Below are positions 1 through 5,059 of a stretch of 5,586 bases of DNA, in pieces. The notes under the pieces are model-generated. The model searched no databases. It was not told the DNA's origin and saw only the letters and a list, made by a program, of their open reading frames with translations. The position numbers and the translations under genes are program-made. Position 1 is the first letter of the stretch, and the number at the start of each line of letters is the position of its first letter. Source of the DNA: DATHSY01 sp046729855 (lineage in GTDB: Bacteria; Actinomycetota; UBA4738; HRBIN12); NCBI GenBank assembly GCA_046729855.1, contig JBKPHM010000102.1, forward strand, positions 1 to 5,586. Reading direction: 5' to 3'.

Positions 1-279
1 CACCTGGTCTCGTTGCTTCGCGCGGCCGCGCGCGAACGGGGAACCATGCTCCGAGGGACAGAGCTGCTGCGGTCGCTGACGTCGCGGGAGCTTCAGATCC
101 TCGGCCTGATGGTCGAGGGCCTCAGCAACGAGCTCATCGCCCGGGAGCTCCACATCAGCGTCCGAACCGTTGCCTCGCATGTGCAGAACCTGTTCAGGAA
201 GATGAACGTGCACTCCAGGCTCGAGGCCGCTGCGCTGGCGAACAGGACAGGCCTGACGCGCTTCGCCGAGACCGGCTAG
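1..279 (+). CDS. LuxR/NarL-family transcriptional regulator, C-terminal HTH domain (5' partial)
   Basis: The reading frame is open from base 1, so this is the last 92 residues of a longer protein whose start lies outside the window. Residues 26-85 of the visible part form a GerE/LuxR-type helix-turn-helix. They start with LTSREL and continue with G40-L-S-N, I46-A, L50-x-I-S, T56-V-x-S-H60-V and a K67 near the end of the recognition region, all standard family positions. A Leu/Ala/Arg-rich helix precedes the domain and could be the linker after a receiver or other sensor domain; that part is missing, so the signal it senses is unknown. An internal TTG (13) or ATG (46) could be read as a start but would leave a bare HTH, which is less likely than a gene cut by the window edge. 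The product is a cytoplasmic DNA-binding regulator. A 20-bp palindrome 44 bp downstream is a candidate binding site for this or another dimeric regulator. Confidence 0.88.
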   Translation, partial: HLVSLLRAAARERGTMLRGTELLRSLTSRELQILGLMVEGLSNELIARELHISVRTVASHVQNLFRKMNVHSRLEAAALANRTGLTRFAETG

Positions 280-322
280 CGGTCTCCGTCATTTTGCCTA
301 GGCATTCCTACCGTGTGGATTC

Positions 323-342
323 CGGCATCCGATCGGATGCCG
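323..342. repeat. Perfect 20-bp palindrome (candidate operator or hairpin)
   Basis: CGGCATCCGATCGGATGCCG equals its own reverse complement over all 20 bases. As RNA it could fold into an 8-bp stem with a GATC loop. Short outer arms GTGGA (315-319) and TCCAC (344-348) could extend it across a small asymmetric internal loop. No T-tract follows, which argues against a classic intrinsic terminator for the upstream regulator gene. The exact symmetry and the position 63 bp ahead of a secreted-protein gene suit an operator for a dimeric regulator. A related half-site-like word, GGCATTCC, lies at 301-308. The function is inferred. Confidence 0.6.
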
Positions 343-375
343 TTCCACCCGAACGGCTCGTAGCTTCGAGATGAC

Positions 376-390
376 CCGGAGGATCTCCGG
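376..390 (+). promoter_or_regulatory. Small hairpin just upstream of the ribosome binding site of the secreted-protein gene
   Basis: CCGGAG, GAT, CTCCGG forms a perfect 6-bp stem with a 3-base loop, ending three bases before the GGGAGGG Shine-Dalgarno sequence (394-400). The left arm and loop contain a second GGAGG (378-382) that would be hidden in the stem. It could insulate the true binding site or stabilise the mRNA 5' end. This is a short element in GC-rich DNA and could be chance. Confidence 0.4.
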
Positions 391-404
391 AAAGGGAGGG
401 AAAG

Positions 405-845
405 ATGCGGCGAACCTTGGTGGTTGTGCTTGGCGTCGTGATGGTGTTCGCGCTCAGCGCGTCGAGCGCTTGGGCGGGGAATCCGCACTTCGTGGGGACC
501 CCGTCGGTAACGCGGACGGATGATTCGCTGGATGTGTCCGGCAAGGTGGCCGGGCTGGGGAACGAGACGCAGATCCACGTCGTTGCGACGGCGGAGGCGG
601 CGTGCCTCAACCCCGGCGGGAACTTCCCGCAAGCTGCGAACAAGATGACCGTCACCGACGAGGGTGATTTCCCCGTGCAGAACGGGAAGGCGGAGTTCGA
701 CCTCACCCTGACCGCGGTGTTCGAGCCGAAGTGCAGCCCGCCCATGAGCGTGGTGTTCGGACCGGTCACGATCACGGTCTCGGACACGAGCTTCGAGCCA
801 TTCTCGATCACGATCAGCGGACCAGGACCCGGCGGGACGTTCTGA
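405..845 (+). CDS. Secreted protein of unknown function (GNPHF-type, two conserved-looking cysteines)
   Basis: This 146-aa protein starts at ATG 405 behind a good Shine-Dalgarno GGGAGGG (394-400). Residues 1-24 are a classic Sec signal peptide: MRR, a hydrophobic core to about residue 17, then a small-residue region ending AWA before G25. There is no lipobox and no C-terminal anchor, so the mature chain of about 122 residues is probably released or loosely wall-bound. It begins GNPHF and has alternating hydrophobic/polar stretches suggesting a beta-sandwich. The only two cysteines, C67 (in AACLNPGG) and C110 (in KCSPP), probably form one disulfide. I recognise this as resembling small exported proteins found as hypotheticals in soil Actinobacteria, with no known function. 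It appears to be a single-gene unit: a 125-bp gap with a palindrome lies upstream and a strong hairpin lies downstream. The call as a secreted protein is firm; no activity is claimed. Confidence 0.88.
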   Translation: MRRTLVVVLGVVMVFALSASSAWAGNPHFVGTPSVTRTDDSLDVSGKVAGLGNETQIHVVATAEAACLNPGGNFPQAANKMTVTDEGDFPVQNGKAEFDLTLTAVFEPKCSPPMSVVFGPVTITVSDTSFEPFSITISGPGPGGTF

Positions 846-870
846 CAGACCGGAACGCCGAGGTAGGCGC

Positions 871-896
871 AGAGGGGCGGCATCCGCCGCCCCTCT
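871..896 (+). terminator. Hairpin terminator after the secreted-protein gene
   Basis: AGAGGGGCGGC (871-881) and GCCGCCCCTCT (886-896) form a perfect 11-bp stem around an ATCC loop, 25 bases after the stop codon. Further pairing of CGC (868-870) with GCG (898-900) is possible with one bulged base. No U-tract follows, so it is the U-poor hairpin type common in high-GC actinobacteria. It would separate the secreted-protein transcript from the ribosomal protein unit. Confidence 0.75.
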
Positions 897-984
897 TGCG
901 TGTCGACGACCCGCCGCCAGCCCCTCCGGCGTTCGACGGGTAGCGAGGGGACGGCCGCCGGGTTGGCGGTACCCGCGGGCGGCC

Positions 985-1078
985 GGTAGCCGTGGTGGCG
1001 CCGCAGACAGCAGGGGCGATGCATGATCCGGCCGCGCCGGTACCTGCCGAGGCAGAGTGTGACAGTCAACAGGCTCCC
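985..1078 (+). promoter_or_regulatory. Ribosomal protein L10 leader RNA (rplJ autoregulatory region)
   Basis: The stretch GCCGCAGACAGCAGG (1000-1014) matches the conserved 5' half of the L10 leader as I remember it (GCCGnAGACAGnAGG). The matching 3' half CCTGCCGAGG is at 1043-1052, and GCAGG (1010-1014) pairs with CCTGC (1043-1047). Between them CCGGC (1028-1032) and GCCGG (1036-1040) make a 5-bp hairpin. A tentative basal stem joins 985-991 with 1072-1078 (one mismatch). In known cases this RNA binds L10 or the L10-L12 complex and lowers expression of the rplJ-rplL mRNA. Its place directly ahead of rplJ and an intrinsic terminator fits that role. Exact ends are uncertain, and no convincing -35/-10 promoter was found between 897 and 985. 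Confidence 0.85.
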
Positions 1079-1090
1079 GCCCGAGGTCGT

Positions 1091-1125
1091 ACGCCTCCGC
1101 TGCTGCGGAGGCGTTTTCCGTTTTT
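1091..1125 (+). terminator. Intrinsic terminator/attenuator in the rplJ leader
   Basis: ACGCCTCCGC (1091-1100), loop TGCT, and GCGGAGGCGT (1105-1114) form a perfect 10-bp stem. It is followed by TTTT, CCG and TTTTT (1114-1125), the textbook U-rich end that the other hairpins in this window lack. It lies between the L10 leader and the rplJ start, with no gene ending before it, so it should act as an attenuator that decides whether rplJ-rplL is transcribed. GAGGC (1049-1053) in the leader can pair with GCCTC (1093-1097) in the 5' arm, a short possible antiterminator; that is inference. Confidence 0.88.
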
Positions 1126-1138
1126 CTATGGATCCCCA

Positions 1139-1146
1139 CGGAGGCG
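1139..1146 (+). promoter_or_regulatory. rplJ: rplJ Shine-Dalgarno region, complementary to the attenuator 5' arm
   Basis: CGGAGGCG here includes the rplJ Shine-Dalgarno GGAGG (1140-1144), four bases before the ATG. The same 8 bases occur in the attenuator 3' arm (1106-1113). The attenuator 5' arm CGCCTCCG (1092-1099) is therefore perfectly complementary to both and could cover the ribosome binding site when it is not in the terminator hairpin. The identity is seen in the sequence; the switching is inferred. Confidence 0.6.
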
Positions 1147-1148
1147 CG

Positions 1149-1664
1149 ATGCCGAGCGCGGAGAAGGTCGAGAAGGTCCAGGCGCTGAAGGAGCGGATCT
1201 CGGGCTCCGACGCGCTGTTGCTGACGGAGTACCGCGGTCTGAACGTCCACGACACCAAGGAGCTCCGGCGCTCCCTGGCCGACACGGCCGGGTTCTCGGT
1301 TGTGAAGAACACCCTTATGCAGCGGGCCTCGGCCGAGGCCGGCATCGACGACCTCGAGCGGCTGCTCGAAGGCCCGACGGCGGTCGCGTTCGTCCAGGGT
1401 GACGTCGTGGGTGCGGCCAAGAAGGTCGTGGACGCGGCCAAGCGGTTCCCGTCGCTGGTCCTCAAGGGCGCCTACATGGAGGGGCGCGTCCTCGACGCGG
1501 CTGAGGCGCAGGCCCTGGCGACCCTCGAGTCCCGCGAGGTCATGCTCTCGAAGGTCGCCGGCATGATCAAGGCCGACATGGCGCGCGCGGCTTCGATGTT
1601 CCAGGCGCTGCAGTCGCGGTTCGTCGGGGTGCTCGAGGCCTACAAGAACAAGAAGGAGGAGTAG
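1149..1664 (+). CDS. rplJ: 50S ribosomal protein L10
   Basis: This 171-aa protein is the base of the ribosomal stalk: it binds 23S rRNA near the L11 region and carries L12 dimers on its C-terminal helix. The N-terminal part (about residues 1-100) shows the family pattern: K-x2-K-V-x-x-L-K, LLLTEYRGLNV, the LRRSL helix, VVKNTLMQRA, and LLEGPTAVAF. A KGAYMEGRVLD region follows, then a long C-terminal helix ending in a Lys/Glu tail for L12 binding. The length is normal for L10. ATG 1149 is chosen because GGAGG (1140-1144) is correctly spaced and the protein then begins at the family N-terminus. In-frame ATGs at 1023 and 1128 lie in the leader RNA or lack a binding site. Expression is expected to be controlled by the leader and attenuator upstream. 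rplL follows after three bases. Confidence 0.97.
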   Translation: MPSAEKVEKVQALKERISGSDALLLTEYRGLNVHDTKELRRSLADTAGFSVVKNTLMQRASAEAGIDDLERLLEGPTAVAFVQGDVVGAAKKVVDAAKRFPSLVLKGAYMEGRVLDAAEAQALATLESREVMLSKVAGMIKADMARAASMFQALQSRFVGVLEAYKNKKEE

Positions 1665-1667
1665 ACG

Positions 1668-2063
1668 ATGGCGAAGGTCAAGACGGAGGATCTGCTCGGC
1701 GCGTTCAAGGACATGACCCTGCTCGAGCTGTCCGAGTTCATCAAGCAGTTCGAGGAGACGTTCGACGTGAAGGCCGCCGCGGCCGCTCCGGTCATGATGG
1801 CCGCGCCGGGCAGCGGCGGGCCGGGCGCCGCCGCGGAGGAGGTGGAGGAGCAGACGGAGTTCGATGTCGTCCTCGCCGCGACGGGCGACAAGAAGATCCA
1901 GGTGATCAAGGAGGTGCGCGCCCTCACGAGCCTCGGCCTCAAGGAGGCCAAGGACCTAGTCGACGGCGCGCCGAAGCCGGTCCTGGAGAAGGTCAACAAG
2001 GAGGCGGCGGCCAAGGCCAAGGAGCAGCTCGAGTCGGCGGGCGCGACCGTCGAGGTCAAGTAG
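1668..2063 (+). CDS. rplL: 50S ribosomal protein L7/L12
   Basis: This 131-aa stalk protein recruits translation factors (EF-Tu, EF-G, IF2) and stimulates their GTPase activity. The three expected parts are visible. Residues 1-35 are the helical dimerisation domain (LLGAFKDMTLLELSEFIKQFEE). Residues 36-62 are a flexible Ala/Gly/Pro hinge, somewhat long. From about 63 comes the globular factor-binding domain starting EFDVVL, with KIQVIKEVR, LGLKEAKDLVDGAPKPV and the end ATVEVK. It starts at ATG 1668, three bases after the rplJ stop. Its Shine-Dalgarno GGAGG (1655-1659) lies inside the end of rplJ, so translation is probably coupled. It shares the rplJ transcript and leader control. rpoB does not follow directly. 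Confidence 0.98.
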   Translation: MAKVKTEDLLGAFKDMTLLELSEFIKQFEETFDVKAAAAAPVMMAAPGSGGPGAAAEEVEEQTEFDVVLAATGDKKIQVIKEVRALTSLGLKEAKDLVDGAPKPVLEKVNKEAAAKAKEQLESAGATVEVK

Positions 2064-2065
2064 GA

Positions 2066-2083
2066 CCTGTGCCCGGGCTCAGG
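2066..2083. repeat. Near-perfect 18-bp inverted repeat just after rplL
   Basis: CCTGTGCCCGGGCTCAGG is symmetric except for one T:T mismatch pair. It begins two bases after the rplL stop. As RNA it gives only a weak interrupted stem and no U-tract follows, so it is a poor terminator. It could be a weak end signal or an operator for the regulator gene that follows. No other terminator candidate is visible between rplL and the next gene. Confidence 0.35.
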
Positions 2084-2093
2084 GAGAAAACGT

Positions 2094-2124
2094 TTGCCAC
2101 GAGGCGGGGCTCGCCCTATAGGAT
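2094..2124 (+). promoter_or_regulatory. Candidate promoter of the XRE regulator gene
   Basis: TTGCCA (2094-2099) resembles a -35 box. It is followed by TATAGG (2117-2122, spacing 17) or TAGGAT (2119-2124, spacing 19), either of which resembles an actinobacterial -10 box. Transcription would start near 2131, leaving about 45 bases before GTG 2178. The match is by eye only. Confidence 0.45.
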
Positions 2125-2177
2125 TCGGAGGCAACGGAGCCGTCTACGTCGGGGACCTCCGAAGGGGGCGCTTTGTC

Positions 2178-2603
2178 GTGAGAGATGAGAAGACGTTCGG
2201 GCAGCGTCTGCGCGAGACTCGGATCCGGGCCGGTCTCAGCCAGTCGGACCTCGAAGAGGTCTCGGGCATCCCCAAGGCGCGACTGTCCCGGTACGAGAAC
2301 GGGCACGTGGCCCCCTCGATCCAGACCCTAGAGCGGCTCGCCGGCGCCCTCGGCGTCTCCGAGGCGTCGCTGCTGGGCGACCAGCGCGCGATCCTCGAGG
2401 ACTTCTTCCACACCCTGGCCGATCGCGGCGTGACGATCCAGAGCGCCGAGCAGGGCAAGTCCCTGGCGAATGCCGTGGCGGACATGTTCCTGGCGATCAA
2501 CCGCCAGGCGGCCCATGACGGCGACGCTCAGATGACCGGCGTCGAGGTGGCCCGGACGACCGGCTGGCTCGAAGCCGAAGCCGAAGCCTCACCCGTCGCG
2601 TAA
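2178..2603 (+). CDS. XRE-family helix-turn-helix transcriptional regulator
   Basis: This 141-aa protein has an N-terminal Cro/C1-type DNA-binding domain, residues about 7-66. Helix 1 is FGQRLRETRIRAG, the turn region is LSQSDLEEVSG, the recognition helix runs P32-N41 with RLSRYENG, followed by P46-S-I-x-T-L-x-R-L-A-x-A-L-G-V. The C-terminal half (about 67-141) is mostly helical and acidic, has no domain I recognise, and may serve dimerisation or sensing. It ends with an Ala/Glu tail encoded by three GAAGCC copies (2571-2588). GTG 2178 is chosen: AAGGGGG (2162-2168) is suitably placed and the helix-turn-helix then starts near the N-terminus. A TTG at 2094 with AGGGAG before it would add 28 Gly/Arg-rich residues, but would run through the apparent -10 box. 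Its target is unknown; its own gene or the glycosyltransferase genes downstream are guesses. Confidence 0.9.
   Translation: MRDEKTFGQRLRETRIRAGLSQSDLEEVSGIPKARLSRYENGHVAPSIQTLERLAGALGVSEASLLGDQRAILEDFFHTLADRGVTIQSAEQGKSLANAVADMFLAINRQAAHDGDAQMTGVEVARTTGWLEAEAEASPVA
2571..2588 (+). repeat. Three tandem copies of GAAGCC in the regulator's 3' end
   Basis: GAAGCC is repeated exactly three times, encoding EAEAEA near the C-terminus of the XRE protein. Being a multiple of three, copy-number change would lengthen or shorten the acidic tail without breaking the frame. It is too short to suggest active phase variation. Confidence 0.6.
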
Positions 2604-2752
2604 CCGTCCGAGCGGGCCCCGGGAAGGCTCAACCCGAGCGTACGTCGCCGCGACGCAGAGAGCGCGGCCGGGGGCTCGCTCGCCCGACGGCGACGGATGC
2701 CCGACGCGTCGGCCAGGCCCTGTGGCGCTCCGCCGCTCAGGGTGAGCTCCGG

Positions 2753-2758
2753 TAGCGT
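2753..2758 (+). promoter_or_regulatory. TANNNT -10 box consistent with a leaderless start at GTG 2766
   Basis: TAGCGT is followed by seven bases and then GTG 2766, the spacing expected when transcription begins at or next to the start codon. No Shine-Dalgarno is evident for this GTG and no convincing -35 hexamer is seen, both common for leaderless actinobacterial genes. It supports the chosen start of the first glycosyltransferase. Confidence 0.4.
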
Positions 2759-2765
2759 TGCCTCA

Positions 2766-3860
2766 GTGGCGACCGCCGGCGGATACCCCCGTGTCCTCCA
2801 TGTGATCGCGAGCCTCGCGATCGGCGGAACGGAGCGTCAGCTCGTCGGGTTCGTGCGTCGTTCGTTGGATCCTTCCAGGCACCATTTTGCGCTGTTCGAC
2901 GAGCCCGGACCGCTTGCGTCCGAGGTCCCGAACCCGCCGCACGTGATCGGCCCGATCGGCCGCGACCCTCACGCCATGACGGGCACCCTGCGAGCGGTCG
3001 GCCAACTACGACGCCTGATCCGTTCCCTGCGTGTGGATCTCGTCCATGCCCACCTCGATGTCGCCCAGATCCTCGCGGCGCTCGCGACGCCCCGAGCGAT
3101 CCCGCTCGTCGCCTCCAGATGTCGGCACACCGTGGGGATCATGACGAAACCGTGGCTCCGCCCGATCGAGGGGCTGGCGCACCGGCGAACGAGCTTCCTG
3201 ATCTGCAATTGCGAGTACCTCGCCGAGCGCACGCGTTCGCGCGACCTGTGGCCGCCGCGCGTCGAGGTCATCTACAACGCGGTCGACGTCGGATGGTTCA
3301 CGCCTGCGCCGTTCCCGACGGGCCCGCCGACGGTCGTGATGGTCGCGAACATGCATCCGTACAAGCGGCATGATCGTTTCCTCCAGGCGTTCCGCATTGT
3401 TCTCCGGCAGATCCCCGAGGGGCGTGCGCTGCTGGTGGGAGGCGGCGGCGACCTGCCAGTCGTCCGAGACGTTGCGAGCCGGCTGGGTGTGGACCGGGCC
3501 ATTCAGTTCTGGTTACAGGTCGAGGACCCGCGGCCGTTGCTCGCACAATCCCACGTCATCGCGCTGACGTCCGATCACGAGGGGTTCCCGAACGTGCTCC
3601 TCGAGGGCATGGCAACCGGGCGTCCGGTCGTCGCGACGTCGGTCGGCGGAATCCCCGAGCTAGTGCGGGACGGCGTCGACGGGCTCCTCGTGCCACCCGA
3701 CCCCGAGGCGCTCGCGGCGGCGCTGGTCCGGATGATGAGCCACCTCGACGCGGCCGAGCGGATGGGTGTCGAAGCTCGACGACGAGCCGAGGGATTCGGG
3801 TGGGACCGCCTCGTTCGCGAGACGGAGATGATCTACGTCCGAGTGCTCCGGCGGCATTAG
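2766..3860 (+). CDS. GT4-type glycosyltransferase (first of a tandem pair)
   Basis: This 364-aa GT-B fold, retaining glycosyltransferase of family 4 type would transfer a sugar from a nucleotide-sugar donor to a glycan or lipid-linked acceptor in the cytoplasm. The N-terminal Rossmann domain starts VLHVIASL with the loop I19-G-G-T-E-R-Q and later DLVHAHLD. The C-terminal domain has VIYNAVDVGWF, VVMVANMHPYKRHDRF (K200) and LLVGGGGD. The E-x7-E motif lies in SDHEGFPNVLLEGMA (E272 and E280), followed by GRPVVATSVGGIPELV and GLLVPP. The length is normal. GTG 2766 is chosen because the conserved fold begins eight residues later and a -10-like box sits seven bases upstream. ATG 2697 would add 23 residues with no family similarity that I can see. 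Sugar specificity cannot be read from the sequence. A second GT4 gene follows 10 bp downstream, suggesting one surface-glycan pathway. Confidence 0.92.
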   Translation: MATAGGYPRVLHVIASLAIGGTERQLVGFVRRSLDPSRHHFALFDEPGPLASEVPNPPHVIGPIGRDPHAMTGTLRAVGQLRRLIRSLRVDLVHAHLDVAQILAALATPRAIPLVASRCRHTVGIMTKPWLRPIEGLAHRRTSFLICNCEYLAERTRSRDLWPPRVEVIYNAVDVGWFTPAPFPTGPPTVVMVANMHPYKRHDRFLQAFRIVLRQIPEGRALLVGGGGDLPVVRDVASRLGVDRAIQFWLQVEDPRPLLAQSHVIALTSDHEGFPNVLLEGMATGRPVVATSVGGIPELVRDGVDGLLVPPDPEALAAALVRMMSHLDAAERMGVEARRRAEGFGWDRLVRETEMIYVRVLRRH

Positions 3861-3870
3861 CCTACGGTCG

Positions 3871-5031
3871 ATGTTGGCTCAGCCTCGCCCCGGCGTGCTT
3901 CGGATCATCACGCGGCTGAACATCGGCGGACCCGCGCAGCAGGCGATCCTGATGACGTCCGACCTGGCCACGCGCGGCTTCCGCACGCACCTGGTCCACG
4001 GCGCGTCGGGGGAGCGCGAGGGGTCGTACGACGTCGCCGACCGCGTCCCGCACACATTCGTGCCGACGCTGCGGCGCGACGTCTCGCCGGTAGACGACGC
4101 GAAGGCGCTCCGCGAGGTCCGCCGGTTGGTACGCCGGTATCGCCCATCGGTCGTCCACACCCACATGGCCAAGGCCGGCGCGTTCGGCCGTCTTCTCGCG
4201 AAGCGCGCGCGGGTCCCGGTGATCGTCCACACGTTCCACGGACACGTGGTCGAGGGGTACTTCGGGGACCCCGCGTCGCGCGGGATCCTGCTCGCCGAAC
4301 GCGGCCTCGCGCGCATCAGCGACGCGCTGATCGCGGTCTCGAACGCGGTGCGGGACGAGCTGCTGGATCTCGGCATCGGGAGGCGAGGCCAGTGGCACGT
4401 GATCCCGCTCGGTCTCGACCTGAGTCCGTTCGACGACCCCAGCCCCGACGTTGCCGAGAGCCGGCAGAGCCTCGGACTGCCACCGGACGGACCGGTCGTC
4501 GGCATCGTCGGTCGCCTCGCACCGATCAAGGACCACCAGACGTTCCTTCGGGCGGCCGCCGCCGTGGCGACCCGCGACGCGAACGTGCACTTCGCGATCG
4601 CCGGTGACGGGCCGCTTCGCGCAGGCCTGGAGGTCGACTCGTTGCGCATGCTCGGCGAGCGCGTCCATCTCCTCGGGTGGGTCCGCTCGCTGCCCGAGCT
4701 CTACGCGGCGCTCGACGTCGTCGTCCTCACGTCCCGCAACGAGGGCACGCCGGTCGCGTTGATCGAGGCCGGCGCCGCCGGCAAGCCGGTCGTCGCGACC
4801 CGGGTCGGCGGCGTCCCCGACGTGGTCCACGAGGGCGAGAACGGGCTGCTCGCCACGCCCGACGACAGCGCCGCCGTGGCGGCCGCGATCGAGTCGATTC
4901 TCCAGGCGCCCGCGCTCGCCAAGGCGCTCGGCGAGAAAGGCCGCGAGCGCTCGAAGGCGTTCGGGCGCGAACGGCTCGCCGACGACCTGGCCGCTCTGTA
5001 CCACGAGCTGCTCTGGCGGAAGGCGGCGTAG
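3871..5031 (+). CDS. GT4-type glycosyltransferase (second of a tandem pair)
   Basis: This 386-aa GT-B glycosyltransferase clearly belongs to the same broad family as its neighbour but to a different subgroup. The N-terminal domain has RIITRLNIGGPAQQ (G19-G20), HTHMAKAGAFGR (96-107) and VHTFHGHVVEGYF (119-131), a pattern I associate with actinobacterial and other polysaccharide-type GT4 enzymes. The C-terminal domain has VIPLGLDLSPF, VGIVGRLAPIKDH (K220), AGDGPLR, LLGWV and LPELYAALDVVVLTS. It also has E-x7-E in NEGTPVALIEAG (E291 and E299), then GKPVVATRVGGVPDVV. It starts 10 bp after the first enzyme's stop, and no Shine-Dalgarno is visible before ATG 3871, so translation is probably coupled to the upstream gene. 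A TTG at 3874 is an alternative. Donor and acceptor are unknown; exopolysaccharide or cell-wall glycan assembly is the likeliest setting. Confidence 0.93.
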   Translation: MLAQPRPGVLRIITRLNIGGPAQQAILMTSDLATRGFRTHLVHGASGEREGSYDVADRVPHTFVPTLRRDVSPVDDAKALREVRRLVRRYRPSVVHTHMAKAGAFGRLLAKRARVPVIVHTFHGHVVEGYFGDPASRGILLAERGLARISDALIAVSNAVRDELLDLGIGRRGQWHVIPLGLDLSPFDDPSPDVAESRQSLGLPPDGPVVGIVGRLAPIKDHQTFLRAAAAVATRDANVHFAIAGDGPLRAGLEVDSLRMLGERVHLLGWVRSLPELYAALDVVVLTSRNEGTPVALIEAGAAGKPVVATRVGGVPDVVHEGENGLLATPDDSAAVAAAIESILQAPALAKALGEKGRERSKAFGRERLADDLAALYHELLWRKAA

Positions 5032-5059
5032 CTGTGGACTGCGTGGACAGGTCGCCGTT

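Noticed and set aside
1023..1148. Upstream extension of rplJ from ATG 1023 (42 extra residues)
   Set aside because: The extension lies over the L10 leader and the attenuator, its residues do not resemble L10, and ATG 1149 has a well-placed GGAGG.
276..1465. Long open frames on the minus strand (276-1250 and 308-1465)
   Set aside because: They run antisense to the secreted-protein gene, leader and rplJ, have Arg/Pro-rich translations with no family pattern, and are expected in GC-rich DNA.
2604..2765. GC-rich gap between the XRE gene and the first glycosyltransferase, examined for a terminator
   Set aside because: Only weak stems are present (for example CGTCG/CGACG at 2643-2655 and GGGC/GCCC at 2672-2685), none longer than 5 bp and none with a T-tract.
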